Below, piece after piece: positions 16,264 through 23,573 of a stretch of DNA of 64,000 nt; position 1 is the stretch's first letter; every line of letters begins with the position of its first letter. Position numbers and translations under genes: made by a program. The stretch comes from Ornithinimicrobium faecis (GTDB lineage Bacteria > Actinomycetota > Actinomycetes > Actinomycetales > Dermatophilaceae). Location of the stretch: contig NZ_CP099489.1 of the NCBI RefSeq assembly GCF_023923225.1, positions 2,604,001 through 2,668,000 of the forward strand, read 5' to 3'. A model generated the notes under the pieces. It searched no databases. It saw only the letters and a program-made list of their open reading frames with translations, and was not told the origin of the DNA.

Positions 16264-16986
16264 TCAGTTCGGCGGGAACAAATCGTCCCCGGACGGGACA
16301 GGCGGACACTGGTCGATGGTCTCGAAGGGCAGATCACCAGCCGTCTGCGCGATCCATTGATCGCCCCTGGCCCGGTACGTCTCGACGTAGACCTCCACGC
16401 TCGGAGGCTCAGGGGTCGTATAACCCAAATCTTGCAAGCACGGAATGGTGGTGTTCACGTGATACTCGTAGGACTGCCGCAGTCGGGCATCGTCGAGGGG
16501 CTGATAAAACTGCGGCTGCAGCGGATACTGCGCGATACAGACATATTCCGCCAAGGCGATTGCCTCCGCTTGGCCTGGCCCGCCGCGCGTCTCCCAACTC
16601 TGGTCCGGAAAAGCTCTGGCCTCAAACCCCTGCTCTCGAACGCAATCCGCGACAAGCTCCCCCATCTCTTCGGGACGAGTCTCCCGAACGACCTCCACTT
16701 GAGGCGGATCCTCGATTCCCCGACTGTCTGCCCACCCCGCGAGCCATCCTTCGGGCGTGTCCTTCCAAGCAAGAACGCCGTCACTCGGGGCCACGGTCTC
16801 ACCAGCCCTGGCGCTCGATGCGGACACGCTGGTCTCTGCATCGCTGGTCCGCAGCGCAGCGCCAGTCTCCACAGCACCGGACGGCACGGGGGGCTCAGAG
16901 TTCTGTTGCACATCCTGCGGCCCTCCGCATGCGGTGAGGAGCAGGACGGTTATCAGACCCACGCCCTGCAGAACACCTCTGGACAT
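16264..16986 (-). CDS. Putative lipoprotein
   Basis: A 240-residue secreted lipoprotein by its signal: MSRGVLQGVGLITVLLLTAC ends at the lipobox Cys, followed by GGPQDVQQNSE. I chose the ATG at 16986 because GGAGGGG precedes it at 5 nt. The mature part is Glu/Pro-rich with paired Cys residues (VADCVREQGF and VCIAQYP, then IPCLQDLGY) that may form disulfides outside the cell. No family is recognised. Its base composition is lower in GC than the flanking genes and it separates trmH from pheS, so it may be a later insertion into the conserved block. Confidence 0.8.
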   Translation of the reverse strand: MSRGVLQGVGLITVLLLTACGGPQDVQQNSEPPVPSGAVETGAALRTSDAETSVSASSARAGETVAPSDGVLAWKDTPEGWLAGWADSRGIEDPPQVEVVRETRPEEMGELVADCVREQGFEARAFPDQSWETRGGPGQAEAIALAEYVCIAQYPLQPQFYQPLDDARLRQSYEYHVNTTIPCLQDLGYTTPEPPSVEVYVETYRARGDQWIAQTAGDLPFETIDQCPPVPSGDDLFPPN

Positions 16987-17040
16987 CTCGCCCCTCCGGC
17001 AGCCTGTCGCACGACCCACGACGGTGTGGTCGCTCACATG

Positions 17041-17853
17041 CTAAGGCAACAGCATGCGCGACGATGAGGCGTGAAGGCAGACTGTCGCGGCCATCGCCAG
17101 ATTGAGCGACTCCGCACGCACGATCGGGATGGACACGACGTCGTCGCAGAGGTCACGAACCTCGGGCTCCAGGCCCCACGCCTCGTTGCCCATCACCCAG
17201 GCGTGTGGAACGGACAGGTCTGCGTCAGGCAGCGACGTGGTGCCGGAGCCGTCGGCGGCCAGGATGCGAAGGCCGGCCGCCTGGCACGCGGCCAGCAGCT
17301 CAGCCACGGGAGTGCCGACGCTCACCGGCAGGTGGAACAGCGACCCCACCGTGGAGCGCACCACCTTGGGGTTGTAGATGTCGACGCTGGCGTCGCTCAC
17401 CAACACCGCGGACGCCCCGAACGCATCAGCGGCTCGCAGGACCGTGCCGGCGTTGCCGGGATCGCGCACGTTGGTGAGCACCGCGACGAAGCCGTCCCCC
17501 ACGGCAGCCAACGCCTCGGCCAGTGGAACGTCCACCGGGGCAGCGACGGCGATCATGCCCTGCGGGTGTGGGGTGTCGGTCATGGCGGCCAACACCTCGT
17601 CCGTGCACGGACGCACCCGGACACCGGCCTGCTCGGCCAGCCCCACGATGTCGGCGTGCCGCTCAGCAGCAGAGGGGGTGAGATACAGGTCTCGGGCGAC
17701 CGATCCGGCATACGAGAGCAGTTCCCGGACGCCCTGAGGGCCCTCGACCACAAAGAGTCGCTGCCGCTCCCGGACAGCACGACGGCCCAGGGACCGGACC
17801 GACCTGACCCGTTCGCTGCGAGCGTTGCTCAGCAGGTCGGGGTCGGTGGTCAC
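17041..17853 (-). CDS. TrmH-family (SpoU) RNA 2'-O-methyltransferase
   Basis: The 270-residue protein has an N-terminal L30e-like substrate-binding region (FVVEGPQGVRELL) and a C-terminal knotted SPOUT domain. SPOUT motif 1 is NVRDPGNAGTVLRAADAFGA, motif 2 is WVMGNEAWGL and motif 3 is IPIVRAESLNLAMAATVCLH. It uses S-adenosylmethionine to methylate a ribose in rRNA or tRNA; the exact site is unknown. It lies 32 nt after rplT in the conserved order infC-rpmI-rplT-trmH-pheST. It starts with GTG. Confidence 0.93.
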   Translation of the reverse strand: MTTDPDLLSNARSERVRSVRSLGRRAVRERQRLFVVEGPQGVRELLSYAGSVARDLYLTPSAAERHADIVGLAEQAGVRVRPCTDEVLAAMTDTPHPQGMIAVAAPVDVPLAEALAAVGDGFVAVLTNVRDPGNAGTVLRAADAFGASAVLVSDASVDIYNPKVVRSTVGSLFHLPVSVGTPVAELLAACQAAGLRILAADGSGTTSLPDADLSVPHAWVMGNEAWGLEPEVRDLCDDVVSIPIVRAESLNLAMAATVCLHASSSRMLLP

Positions 17854-17885
17854 AGTGCCCTGGGCCGTCGGGATGTTGCGGTGGC

Positions 17886-18281
17886 TCAGGCGGCAGAGGT
17901 GTCGTCGGCCTTGGCGTCAGCCTGGGCCGGAACGTTGGCCTTGGCGATCTCGACGAGCGCGGTGAAGGCTGCCTCGTCGTGCACGGCCAGCTCGGCCAGC
18001 ATGCGACGGTCGACCTCGACCTCGGCGATCTTCAGACCCTGGATGAACCGGTTGTAGGTCATGCCGTTGGCGCGGGCCGCAGCGTTGATGCGCTGGATCC
18101 AGAGGCGACGGAAGTCACCCTTGCGGGCGCGACGGTCACGGTAGCTGTAGACCAGCGAGTGGGTGACCTGCTCCTTGGCCTTGCGGTAGAGACGGGACCG
18201 CTGGCCCCGGTAGCCGCTGGCGCGCTCGAGAACAACCCGACGCTTCTTGTGGGCGTTGACCGCCCGCTTCACGCGTGCCAC
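17886..18281 (-). CDS. rplT: 50S ribosomal protein L20
   Basis: The 131-residue basic protein begins [19 protein letters not shown] and contains [19 protein letters not shown], both L20 signatures. L20 binds 23S rRNA early in 50S assembly. The C-terminal tail is slightly longer than the E. coli protein and acidic. It lies 32 nt after rpmI in one operon with infC. In many bacteria L20 represses this operon by binding its leader; I cannot tell whether that happens here. Confidence 0.97.
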   Translation of the reverse strand: MARVKRAVNAHKKRRVVLERASGYRGQRSRLYRKAKEQVTHSLVYSYRDRRARKGDFRRLWIQRINAAARANGMTYNRFIQGLKIAEVEVDRRMLAELAVHDEAAFTALVEIAKANVPAQADAKADDTSAA

Positions 18282-18313
18282 GTGAGAACTCCTTTAGTTG
18301 ATGGGGTGCTGGC

Positions 18314-18508
18314 TCAGCGGCCGAGCAGCTTCTTGGCGGTCTTCTCGTCCGGGGCGGACAGGACCTTGTCGTTGGCCAGGCGACGGGCCGCGGTGGCGGT
18401 GCGCTCCTGGAACTTGTGGACGTGGCGGGCACGCTGGTGCATGATCTTGCCCGTCCCGGTCACCCGGAAACGCTTCTTGGCGCCGCTGTGCGTCTTCATC
18501 TTCGGCAT
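18314..18508 (-). CDS. rpmI: 50S ribosomal protein L35
   Basis: The 64-residue protein starts MPKMKTHSGAKKRFRVTGTG and ends DEKTAKKLLGR, both diagnostic for L35. It is the middle gene of infC-rpmI-rplT. A GAGGAG-like ribosome site lies just upstream of the ATG at 18508. It is complete and of normal length. Confidence 0.97.
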   Translation of the reverse strand: MPKMKTHSGAKKRFRVTGTGKIMHQRARHVHKFQERTATAARRLANDKVLSAPDEKTAKKLLGR

Positions 18509-18579
18509 GGCCGACTCCTCGTTGCTCGATGCAGCCCGTTCGGGCCGCGTGCTTGCGTGGAAAATCCTGTGCTGCTGAC

Positions 18580-19227
18580 TCAGCTGGCAGTGCTGGTCTC
18601 GGCGTCCTGCGGAGCCTCGGTGGCCTCGCTGACGTCCGTTGCGCTGGGGTCGTCGTGCGACTCCTCAGCCGCGGCCGAAGCAGCCTTCTCGGCACGCTTC
18701 TCGTTGCGCACGGCCGTCTTCTTCTTGGCCGGCCCCAGGACCATGACCATGTTGCGGCCGTCCTGCTTGGGCGAGCTCTCGACGAAGCCGAGCTCGACGA
18801 CGTCCTCGGCCAGCTTCTGCAACAGCCGGAAGCCCAACTCGGGTCGCGACTGCTCGCGACCGCGGAACATGATCGTCACCTTGACCTTGTCGCCACCCTT
18901 GAGGAAGCGCACGACGTGACCCTTCTTGGTCTCATAGTCGTGGCTGTCGATCTTCGGGCGGAGCTTGATCTCCTTGATGATCGTGTTGACCTGGTTCTTC
19001 CGTGCCTCACGGGCCTTCACGGCGGCTTCGTACTTGTACTTGCCAAAGTCCATGAGCTTGGCCACCGGCGGTCGCGCCATGGGGGCCACCTCGACCAGGT
19101 CGAGGTCTGCTTCGGCGGCCAGGCGGAGCGCGTCCTCGACGCGCACGATCCCAACCTGCTCACCGTTAGGGCCAACCAACCGCACTTCCGGGACCCGGAT
19201 GCGGTCGTTGATTCGAGGCTCGCTGAT
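18580..19227 (-). CDS. infC: Translation initiation factor IF-3 (ATC start)
   Basis: IF-3 prevents premature 50S joining and checks the start codon. The product has the N-domain ([20 protein letters not shown]), the linker and the C-domain ([20 protein letters not shown]), plus an acidic Ala/Ser-rich tail. The family begins near [17 protein letters not shown]. The only codon that fits is ATC at 19225-19227, 6 nt after the Shine-Dalgarno AAGGAG, and an in-frame TAG lies two codons upstream. The first canonical start, GTG at 19185, would remove part of the N-domain. Rare infC starts are known to mediate IF-3 autocontrol. Confidence 0.93.
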   Translation of the reverse strand: MSEPRINDRIRVPEVRLVGPNGEQVGIVRVEDALRLAAEADLDLVEVAPMARPPVAKLMDFGKYKYEAAVKAREARKNQVNTIIKEIKLRPKIDSHDYETKKGHVVRFLKGGDKVKVTIMFRGREQSRPELGFRLLQKLAEDVVELGFVESSPKQDGRNMVMVLGPAKKKTAVRNEKRAEKAASAAAEESHDDPSATDVSEATEAPQDAETSTAS

Positions 19228-19502
19228 TGCCTACTCCTTCGTTTCGTGTCAGTGGACACCCCCCGAAACGAGGAGAGGCCCCTCGGCACGGGTGCACGAG
19301 AGGCCTGGAGTGTCGCCACAGAACAAGACGCATGCCGATGGGTTGCCCCGTCGACCGTCTCACCCTCACGAGGTGGCGGACCAGTGAACCCGGCAACCCA
19401 AAGGGTCAACGCGGGTGGAAGCTCAAGGCCTCACTTGCACAGTGTCCCGAATGCTTCAGCGCGAGCGCCGTGACAGATGGAACACCTGGATGCGTCCATG
19501 GT
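19228..19502 (-). promoter_or_regulatory. infC operon 5' leader with three hairpins
   Basis: Before infC the minus strand can form three stems: GGGTTGCC/GGCAACCC (19392-19399 with 19340-19347), an AGGCCTCTCG/CGAGGGGCCT stem near 19275-19305, and TCGTTTCG...CGAAACGA with inner GTGTC/GACAC (19239-19271) ending at the Shine-Dalgarno. Structured leaders that control infC-rpmI-rplT are known in several phyla. A possible -10 TACCAT is at 19497-19502. The stretch 19503-19693 holds nothing that I can identify. Confidence 0.5.
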
Positions 19503-19693
19503 AGCAGGCAGGCGGTTCCCGACTCCAATCGGTTGGGCCCTGTGCAACTCCCACGCAGTTCCCTCGCCGCTCCTCCGTCGTGGACGCACCTGCTCCACAC
19601 CCCCGCGTGTCCTGCACTGTGCGCTCTTCGATGCGGCGTGTCGTGGGCCAGGGCACAGGTTCGGCAACACCACTTCGGCACCAACCGGTCCGA

Positions 19694-21043
19694 CTAGGAG
19701 TCCTGACCTTCATAGTCTGGCCCATCCTGAGATGAGAGCGCCGTCGAGGAAAGCGCAGACTCCTTCGCCGGGGGAAGATCCACGTCACGCATGCGCGGTG
19801 GACGAGCGACCCATGCCTTGAGTTGCTGGAGCACATCTGCATAACACGTGTCCACTGACTCCACGACAGAGTCGATGAAGGCACCGCGTCCGCGCCCTCG
19901 CTTCGTTCCCAACGGGAAGCTCACGGCAACCCGGAAGGACTTGATCTCGCGTTTGGGATCCTGGACCAGCAAACTCGGATCGTCGCGGACCTTCCCAAGG
20001 AGTTCAGTCACACCAGGGCCGCGACCGTTCAGGACGAACGCCTCAAGACGAGCGTCGGCAGGGGCGTTCTTGAGTTGCCGAATGAGCCAGTTGACCCGCG
20101 TTGTTGGACGACCCTCACGTGGCGCCTCCACATCTACGTGGCAGGAAACTTGGCCAGCGCGCAGGTCCGCGGTGATATGGATAGGCGCCACCGCATCTGG
20201 CACCTTCAGCGCGCCAAATAGTTGGCCTTGAGACGCTAGCGATTCAACAAGTGCCTGCACACGCAGTTGTGGCTCCGCCACTTCTTTTCGTGACAGCACC
20301 TGAGTCACATCCGTGCCCAGTTCCCTCCCCAAACGGAGGCCGACATACCGGAGGAGAGCATCCCAGCGTGCGACGACATCAGCCGCACCCACATCACCGC
20401 TCCTGAGCGTCCCCGAAGTGACAGCCTGCCTCACCGGGACCCATGAGCTGCCCATGTCTTCCAACTCCATCGCACCGGACCGTGGATGCTCCAGATAGCG
20501 GATCAGCTCGCCAAGGATCCAGGCCTGCTCGGGATCAGAGACGCCGCGATGCTCCTTCTGCACGACTGCCGTCGACAGCACAAAAGTCCAACTCCAGTGG
20601 TGAATCGCAACTTTGCGCAATTTCCGCTTGTCCACCTTCGTAGGGTGCACACCGACCGCGGGCGGGATTTCATTGCTGATCGTGATCAGTGCATCGAACC
20701 CTTGCTCCTTGGCCACGTCGAGGTAGTTCTCGAGCTGCTCGCCGTTTAGGTTGTTGCGACCAGTCTTGACCTCCACAAGGGACACCCACTCACGCTTGCC
20801 ACGTGTGACCCTGATCAGGCCATCGGGAAATATCCGGCGTCCTGCCAGATCAAACGGAACCTCGACAAACGTCTCAATGAGGCCCGACGGTGCTCCAAGT
20901 GGCTTGAGGAGGCCCTGTCCAAATTCTCGGACTGCCCCGAGGACAGCCAGCAGTGCCGACGTGGCCCTTTGCTCTTGCTCTTCTGCACCGGAAATGCCCG
21001 AAGTAGGGATCAGTCGCGCTTCATGCCACGCTGCCTCAGTCAC
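19694..21043 (-). CDS. PD-(D/E)XK nuclease-like protein of unknown function
   Basis: I do not recognise this 449-residue family. Residues 58-93 read ETFVEVPFDLAGRR, then PDGLIRV, then SLVEVKTGRNN, giving the spacing of a PD-(D/E)XK nuclease core (D74, E91, K93). The C-terminal half is mixed alpha/beta with no motif that I know. The gene uses more A/T-ending codons than its neighbours, a sign of transfer. It starts with GTG at 21043 after AGGAG at 7 nt and has its own -35/-10-like sequence. It interrupts the housekeeping run between infC and priA. A role in DNA defence is possible but unproven. Confidence 0.65.
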   Translation of the reverse strand: MTEAAWHEARLIPTSGISGAEEQEQRATSALLAVLGAVREFGQGLLKPLGAPSGLIETFVEVPFDLAGRRIFPDGLIRVTRGKREWVSLVEVKTGRNNLNGEQLENYLDVAKEQGFDALITISNEIPPAVGVHPTKVDKRKLRKVAIHHWSWTFVLSTAVVQKEHRGVSDPEQAWILGELIRYLEHPRSGAMELEDMGSSWVPVRQAVTSGTLRSGDVGAADVVARWDALLRYVGLRLGRELGTDVTQVLSRKEVAEPQLRVQALVESLASQGQLFGALKVPDAVAPIHITADLRAGQVSCHVDVEAPREGRPTTRVNWLIRQLKNAPADARLEAFVLNGRGPGVTELLGKVRDDPSLLVQDPKREIKSFRVAVSFPLGTKRGRGRGAFIDSVVESVDTCYADVLQQLKAWVARPPRMRDVDLPPAKESALSSTALSSQDGPDYEGQDS

Positions 21044-21102
21044 GAACTTCTCCTAAAACTCAGTTCACGGGATGCCCAGACCTTAGCTGTGGCCTCTGAC
21101 GC

Positions 21103-21132
21103 ATCTCAATGAGCCACGCCAAAAGAGGTCAA
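21103..21132 (-). promoter_or_regulatory. Candidate promoter of the PD-(D/E)XK-like gene
   Basis: Minus-strand TTGACC (21127-21132) and TGAGAT (21103-21108) are 18 nt apart, about 60 nt before the GTG start. This would let the gene be expressed independently of the SseB-like gene upstream. Confidence 0.35.
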
Positions 21133-21175
21133 GAACACCAGTGCCCTTCTAGAATCGATGCCGCTTCGTCCGAAG

Positions 21176-22063
21176 CTAACTCGCCGCGGTCACGCTGAAG
21201 GCCAGAGCGTCGATGCGAGCGCGGACCTCGCCATCAAGCGCGATGCGCTCCCCCACACGCTGCGCGAGCTGTTGCAGATCCTCGGGAGCCAGGCCCGGCA
21301 GGAGGGCCAAGTCGATGCGCAGGGCGCCGCCGGGACCTCCCGCGAGTGCCACCCGGACGACGGCCGGCTCGTCCGCCACGGCGGCTTCCACGCCGGCCCG
21401 CACCTGGGGGTCACGGTGCGGAGCGACCCACGGGCGGTCCATCGCCAGGGACCAGACCATCGACCCGCGCAGCACGCCATAGCTCGAGGCACCCACGTCG
21501 AGCACGATCTGATGGCAGCCCTCCTGCACCGCGGCCTGGGCAGCACGCTGCGCCGTAACTGGGACCGGACGAGCACTGGAGTCCCAGTCGGCGAGGGTCT
21601 GCAGACTGGTGAATGCTGGCAGCGCCTTCTCACCCTGTGGGCTGACCAGCGTCACGGCGGCCATGTCACTGGAGGCATCACTGACCAGCCCGTTGACCTC
21701 GGTCATCTCGCCGGCGACGGCCACGACGGGCACGAGCAGGCGAGCGGCAGCGACGAGCTCCACCAGGGCGGTGTCGGCGTCAAAGGCCGCCTCGACATCC
21801 CCAGCCTCGACATCCCCAGCAGGGGCGGGCGTCGTCAGCAGCTCCAGCAGGCGCGCATCGGCTGTGCCGGTGTCACCGTCGAAGCCGGTGCTGGTGAGCT
21901 GGCGCCCGGCCCACGGGGTGCCCCCGGTGTCGGTGCCGGCTGCTGGGTCGTGACCAGCAAACCGGCGCTGGATCTGCTGCGCGGCGTCCGCGCCCGCTGA
22001 GGCAGTCTCAGGGCTGTTTTCTCGGCTGCCGTTGTCAGGGTGGCCGTTGTCAGGGTTGGTCAT
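21176..22063 (-). CDS. SseB-family protein
   Basis: The 295-residue product matches actinobacterial SseB-domain proteins of unknown role, often encoded beside hisA/priA. The first 100 residues are low-complexity (MTNPDNGHPDNGSRENS, and a GDVEAGDVEA tandem repeat from a 15-nt duplication near 21790). The conserved domain includes LLVPVVAVAGEM, LVSPQGEKALPAFTSLQTLA and DVGASSYGVLRGSMVWSLA. The ATG at 22063 overlaps the priA stop (ATGA). Function is unknown. Confidence 0.8.
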   Translation of the reverse strand: MTNPDNGHPDNGSRENSPETASAGADAAQQIQRRFAGHDPAAGTDTGGTPWAGRQLTSTGFDGDTGTADARLLELLTTPAPAGDVEAGDVEAAFDADTALVELVAAARLLVPVVAVAGEMTEVNGLVSDASSDMAAVTLVSPQGEKALPAFTSLQTLADWDSSARPVPVTAQRAAQAAVQEGCHQIVLDVGASSYGVLRGSMVWSLAMDRPWVAPHRDPQVRAGVEAAVADEPAVVRVALAGGPGGALRIDLALLPGLAPEDLQQLAQRVGERIALDGEVRARIDALAFSVTAAS

Positions 22064-22818
22064 GGGTTCCTTCCTCCGGCCACCTCGAGGGCCTCTGCCA
22101 GTGTGAACGCCCCGTGATAGAGCGCGGCGCCGAGGACCACGCCACTGACACCCACAGCTGCCAGGGCGGCCAGTCGCTGCAGGTCCTCGAGCGAGGCGAC
22201 ACCGCCGGACGCGACGACCCGGCCATCCACGCGCTCGGCAACATAACGGAACAGGTTGTCGTCGGCCCCGTGCAGGCTGCCGTCCCGGCTGGCATCGGCC
22301 ACGACATACGTGCGACAACCGGTGCCGTCCAGGTCAGCCAGCACGTCATCAAGGGCACCCAGTCGGGCATCGCTCCCCCGCGCCACCACCTCGTGGCCCC
22401 GCACATCGATGCCGACGGCGATGCGATCTCCGTGCTCGCGCACCGCTGCGCGCACCCACTCGCGGTCGCGCAGGGCCGTGCTGGCCAGGTTGATGCGGGC
22501 CGCCCCGCTCGCCAGGGCAACGGCCAGCGACTGATCGTCGGCGATCCCTCCCGAGACCTGCACCGGGACCGGTTGTGCCGCCACCAGTTCGGCGATCAGA
22601 GCGGCGTTGTCACCCCGGCCAAAGGCTCGGTCGAGGTCCACCAGGTGCAGCCACTGGGCGCCGTCTGCGACCCAGCCGGCCGCCACCAGGGCCGGCTCGT
22701 CCTCGGCATCGCCGACGACCTGACTCGCCCGCCCGCCCGCGATGTCGACGGCCGGCAGCAGGGTGAGCTCCGGCGCCAGCACGCCGGCCACCGAGTCGGC
22801 AGGCTCGAGCGGGCTCAC
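22060..22818 (-). CDS. priA: PriA: bifunctional HisA/TrpF isomerase
   Basis: A 252-residue (beta-alpha)8 barrel. The first strand TLLPAVDIAGGRASQVVG carries the catalytic Asp. The phosphate loops VSGGIADDQS and VASGGVASLEDL and the second acidic site DASRDGSLHGADDN are present. In actinobacteria this enzyme isomerises both ProFAR (histidine) and PRA (tryptophan); the dual role here is inferred from family, not shown. The GTG start overlaps the end of the next gene upstream by 4 nt, so the three genes from 23447 to 21176 are translationally coupled. Confidence 0.9.
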   Translation of the reverse strand: MSPLEPADSVAGVLAPELTLLPAVDIAGGRASQVVGDAEDEPALVAAGWVADGAQWLHLVDLDRAFGRGDNAALIAELVAAQPVPVQVSGGIADDQSLAVALASGAARINLASTALRDREWVRAAVREHGDRIAVGIDVRGHEVVARGSDARLGALDDVLADLDGTGCRTYVVADASRDGSLHGADDNLFRYVAERVDGRVVASGGVASLEDLQRLAALAAVGVSGVVLGAALYHGAFTLAEALEVAGGRNP

Positions 22819-23447
22819 GCCTCCAGCTCCTGCCGCAGCGTGACGGCGTCCCGGACGGCGTCGTTGAAATAGCCGACCTCCCGGGGCGCCGGCAGCACTG
22901 ACGTGGCGCCGGGCAGGTCCGCGACACCGCTGGCATCGACCAACAACTTGGCTCCGGGGAGCTCGAGGACCGCGACCACCGCAGCCAGCAACCGGTCAGG
23001 CTGGACATAGACCTCGTGCAGGATCTCGACCAGCTCGTTGCGTCGGCCAGCACCAGCCACCCGCTGCAACGTCACCGGACCGGCGACGGGCAGGTCGGGC
23101 GGGGTGACGACACCACGCTCGGGCTCCCAGACCACCCAGCGGATGCCGCGACGCCCCCGCGTCTGGACGGTGATGACGGCCCGGCCCTCCACGATCCAAA
23201 AGCCCAGCCCCGGGCCGAGCTTGCGTGGCACGTGCCTCCCGGCGAGCAGCAGCCCACCGTTGGTGTAGGGCGGCTCGGCAAACGACCGTTCCTCAGGCAG
23301 GACAGCGGTCCACCCCTCCATCGGCACCACGGCGGCGGGGACAATCCCGCGACGCACCCAGGCCGAGACGTCTGACAGCCCGCCGCGCAACAGCAGCAGA
23401 CCCGACCTGTCAGCCCCAGCTGTGGGATGGGGCTGACGGCTGTTCAC
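22815..23447 (-). CDS. Conserved hypothetical protein upstream of priA
   Basis: A 210-residue protein that I cannot assign. It has a repeated alpha/beta texture, an RGRRGIRWVVWEPERGVV strand-rich core and no signal peptide or membrane segment. Its start GTG (23447) lies 6 nt after a -10-like TAGGAT (23454-23459), so a leaderless mRNA is likely and would also carry priA and the SseB-like gene. It overlaps priA by 4 nt. Genes of this type beside priA may be actinobacteria-specific. Confidence 0.7.
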   Translation of the reverse strand: MNSRQPHPTAGADRSGLLLLRGGLSDVSAWVRRGIVPAAVVPMEGWTAVLPEERSFAEPPYTNGGLLLAGRHVPRKLGPGLGFWIVEGRAVITVQTRGRRGIRWVVWEPERGVVTPPDLPVAGPVTLQRVAGAGRRNELVEILHEVYVQPDRLLAAVVAVLELPGAKLLVDASGVADLPGATSVLPAPREVGYFNDAVRDAVTLRQELEA

Positions 23448-23573
23448 CCCTGCATCCTACGAAGGACCACGGCCCCGAGACGACTGCCACGCACGGCCAA
23501 CGGCCCGGACGTATGCCGCACGGTCGGCTCGGGTGGTCGCCGGCCGTCTGGCGGTGGTCACGTGGGGTGATCG

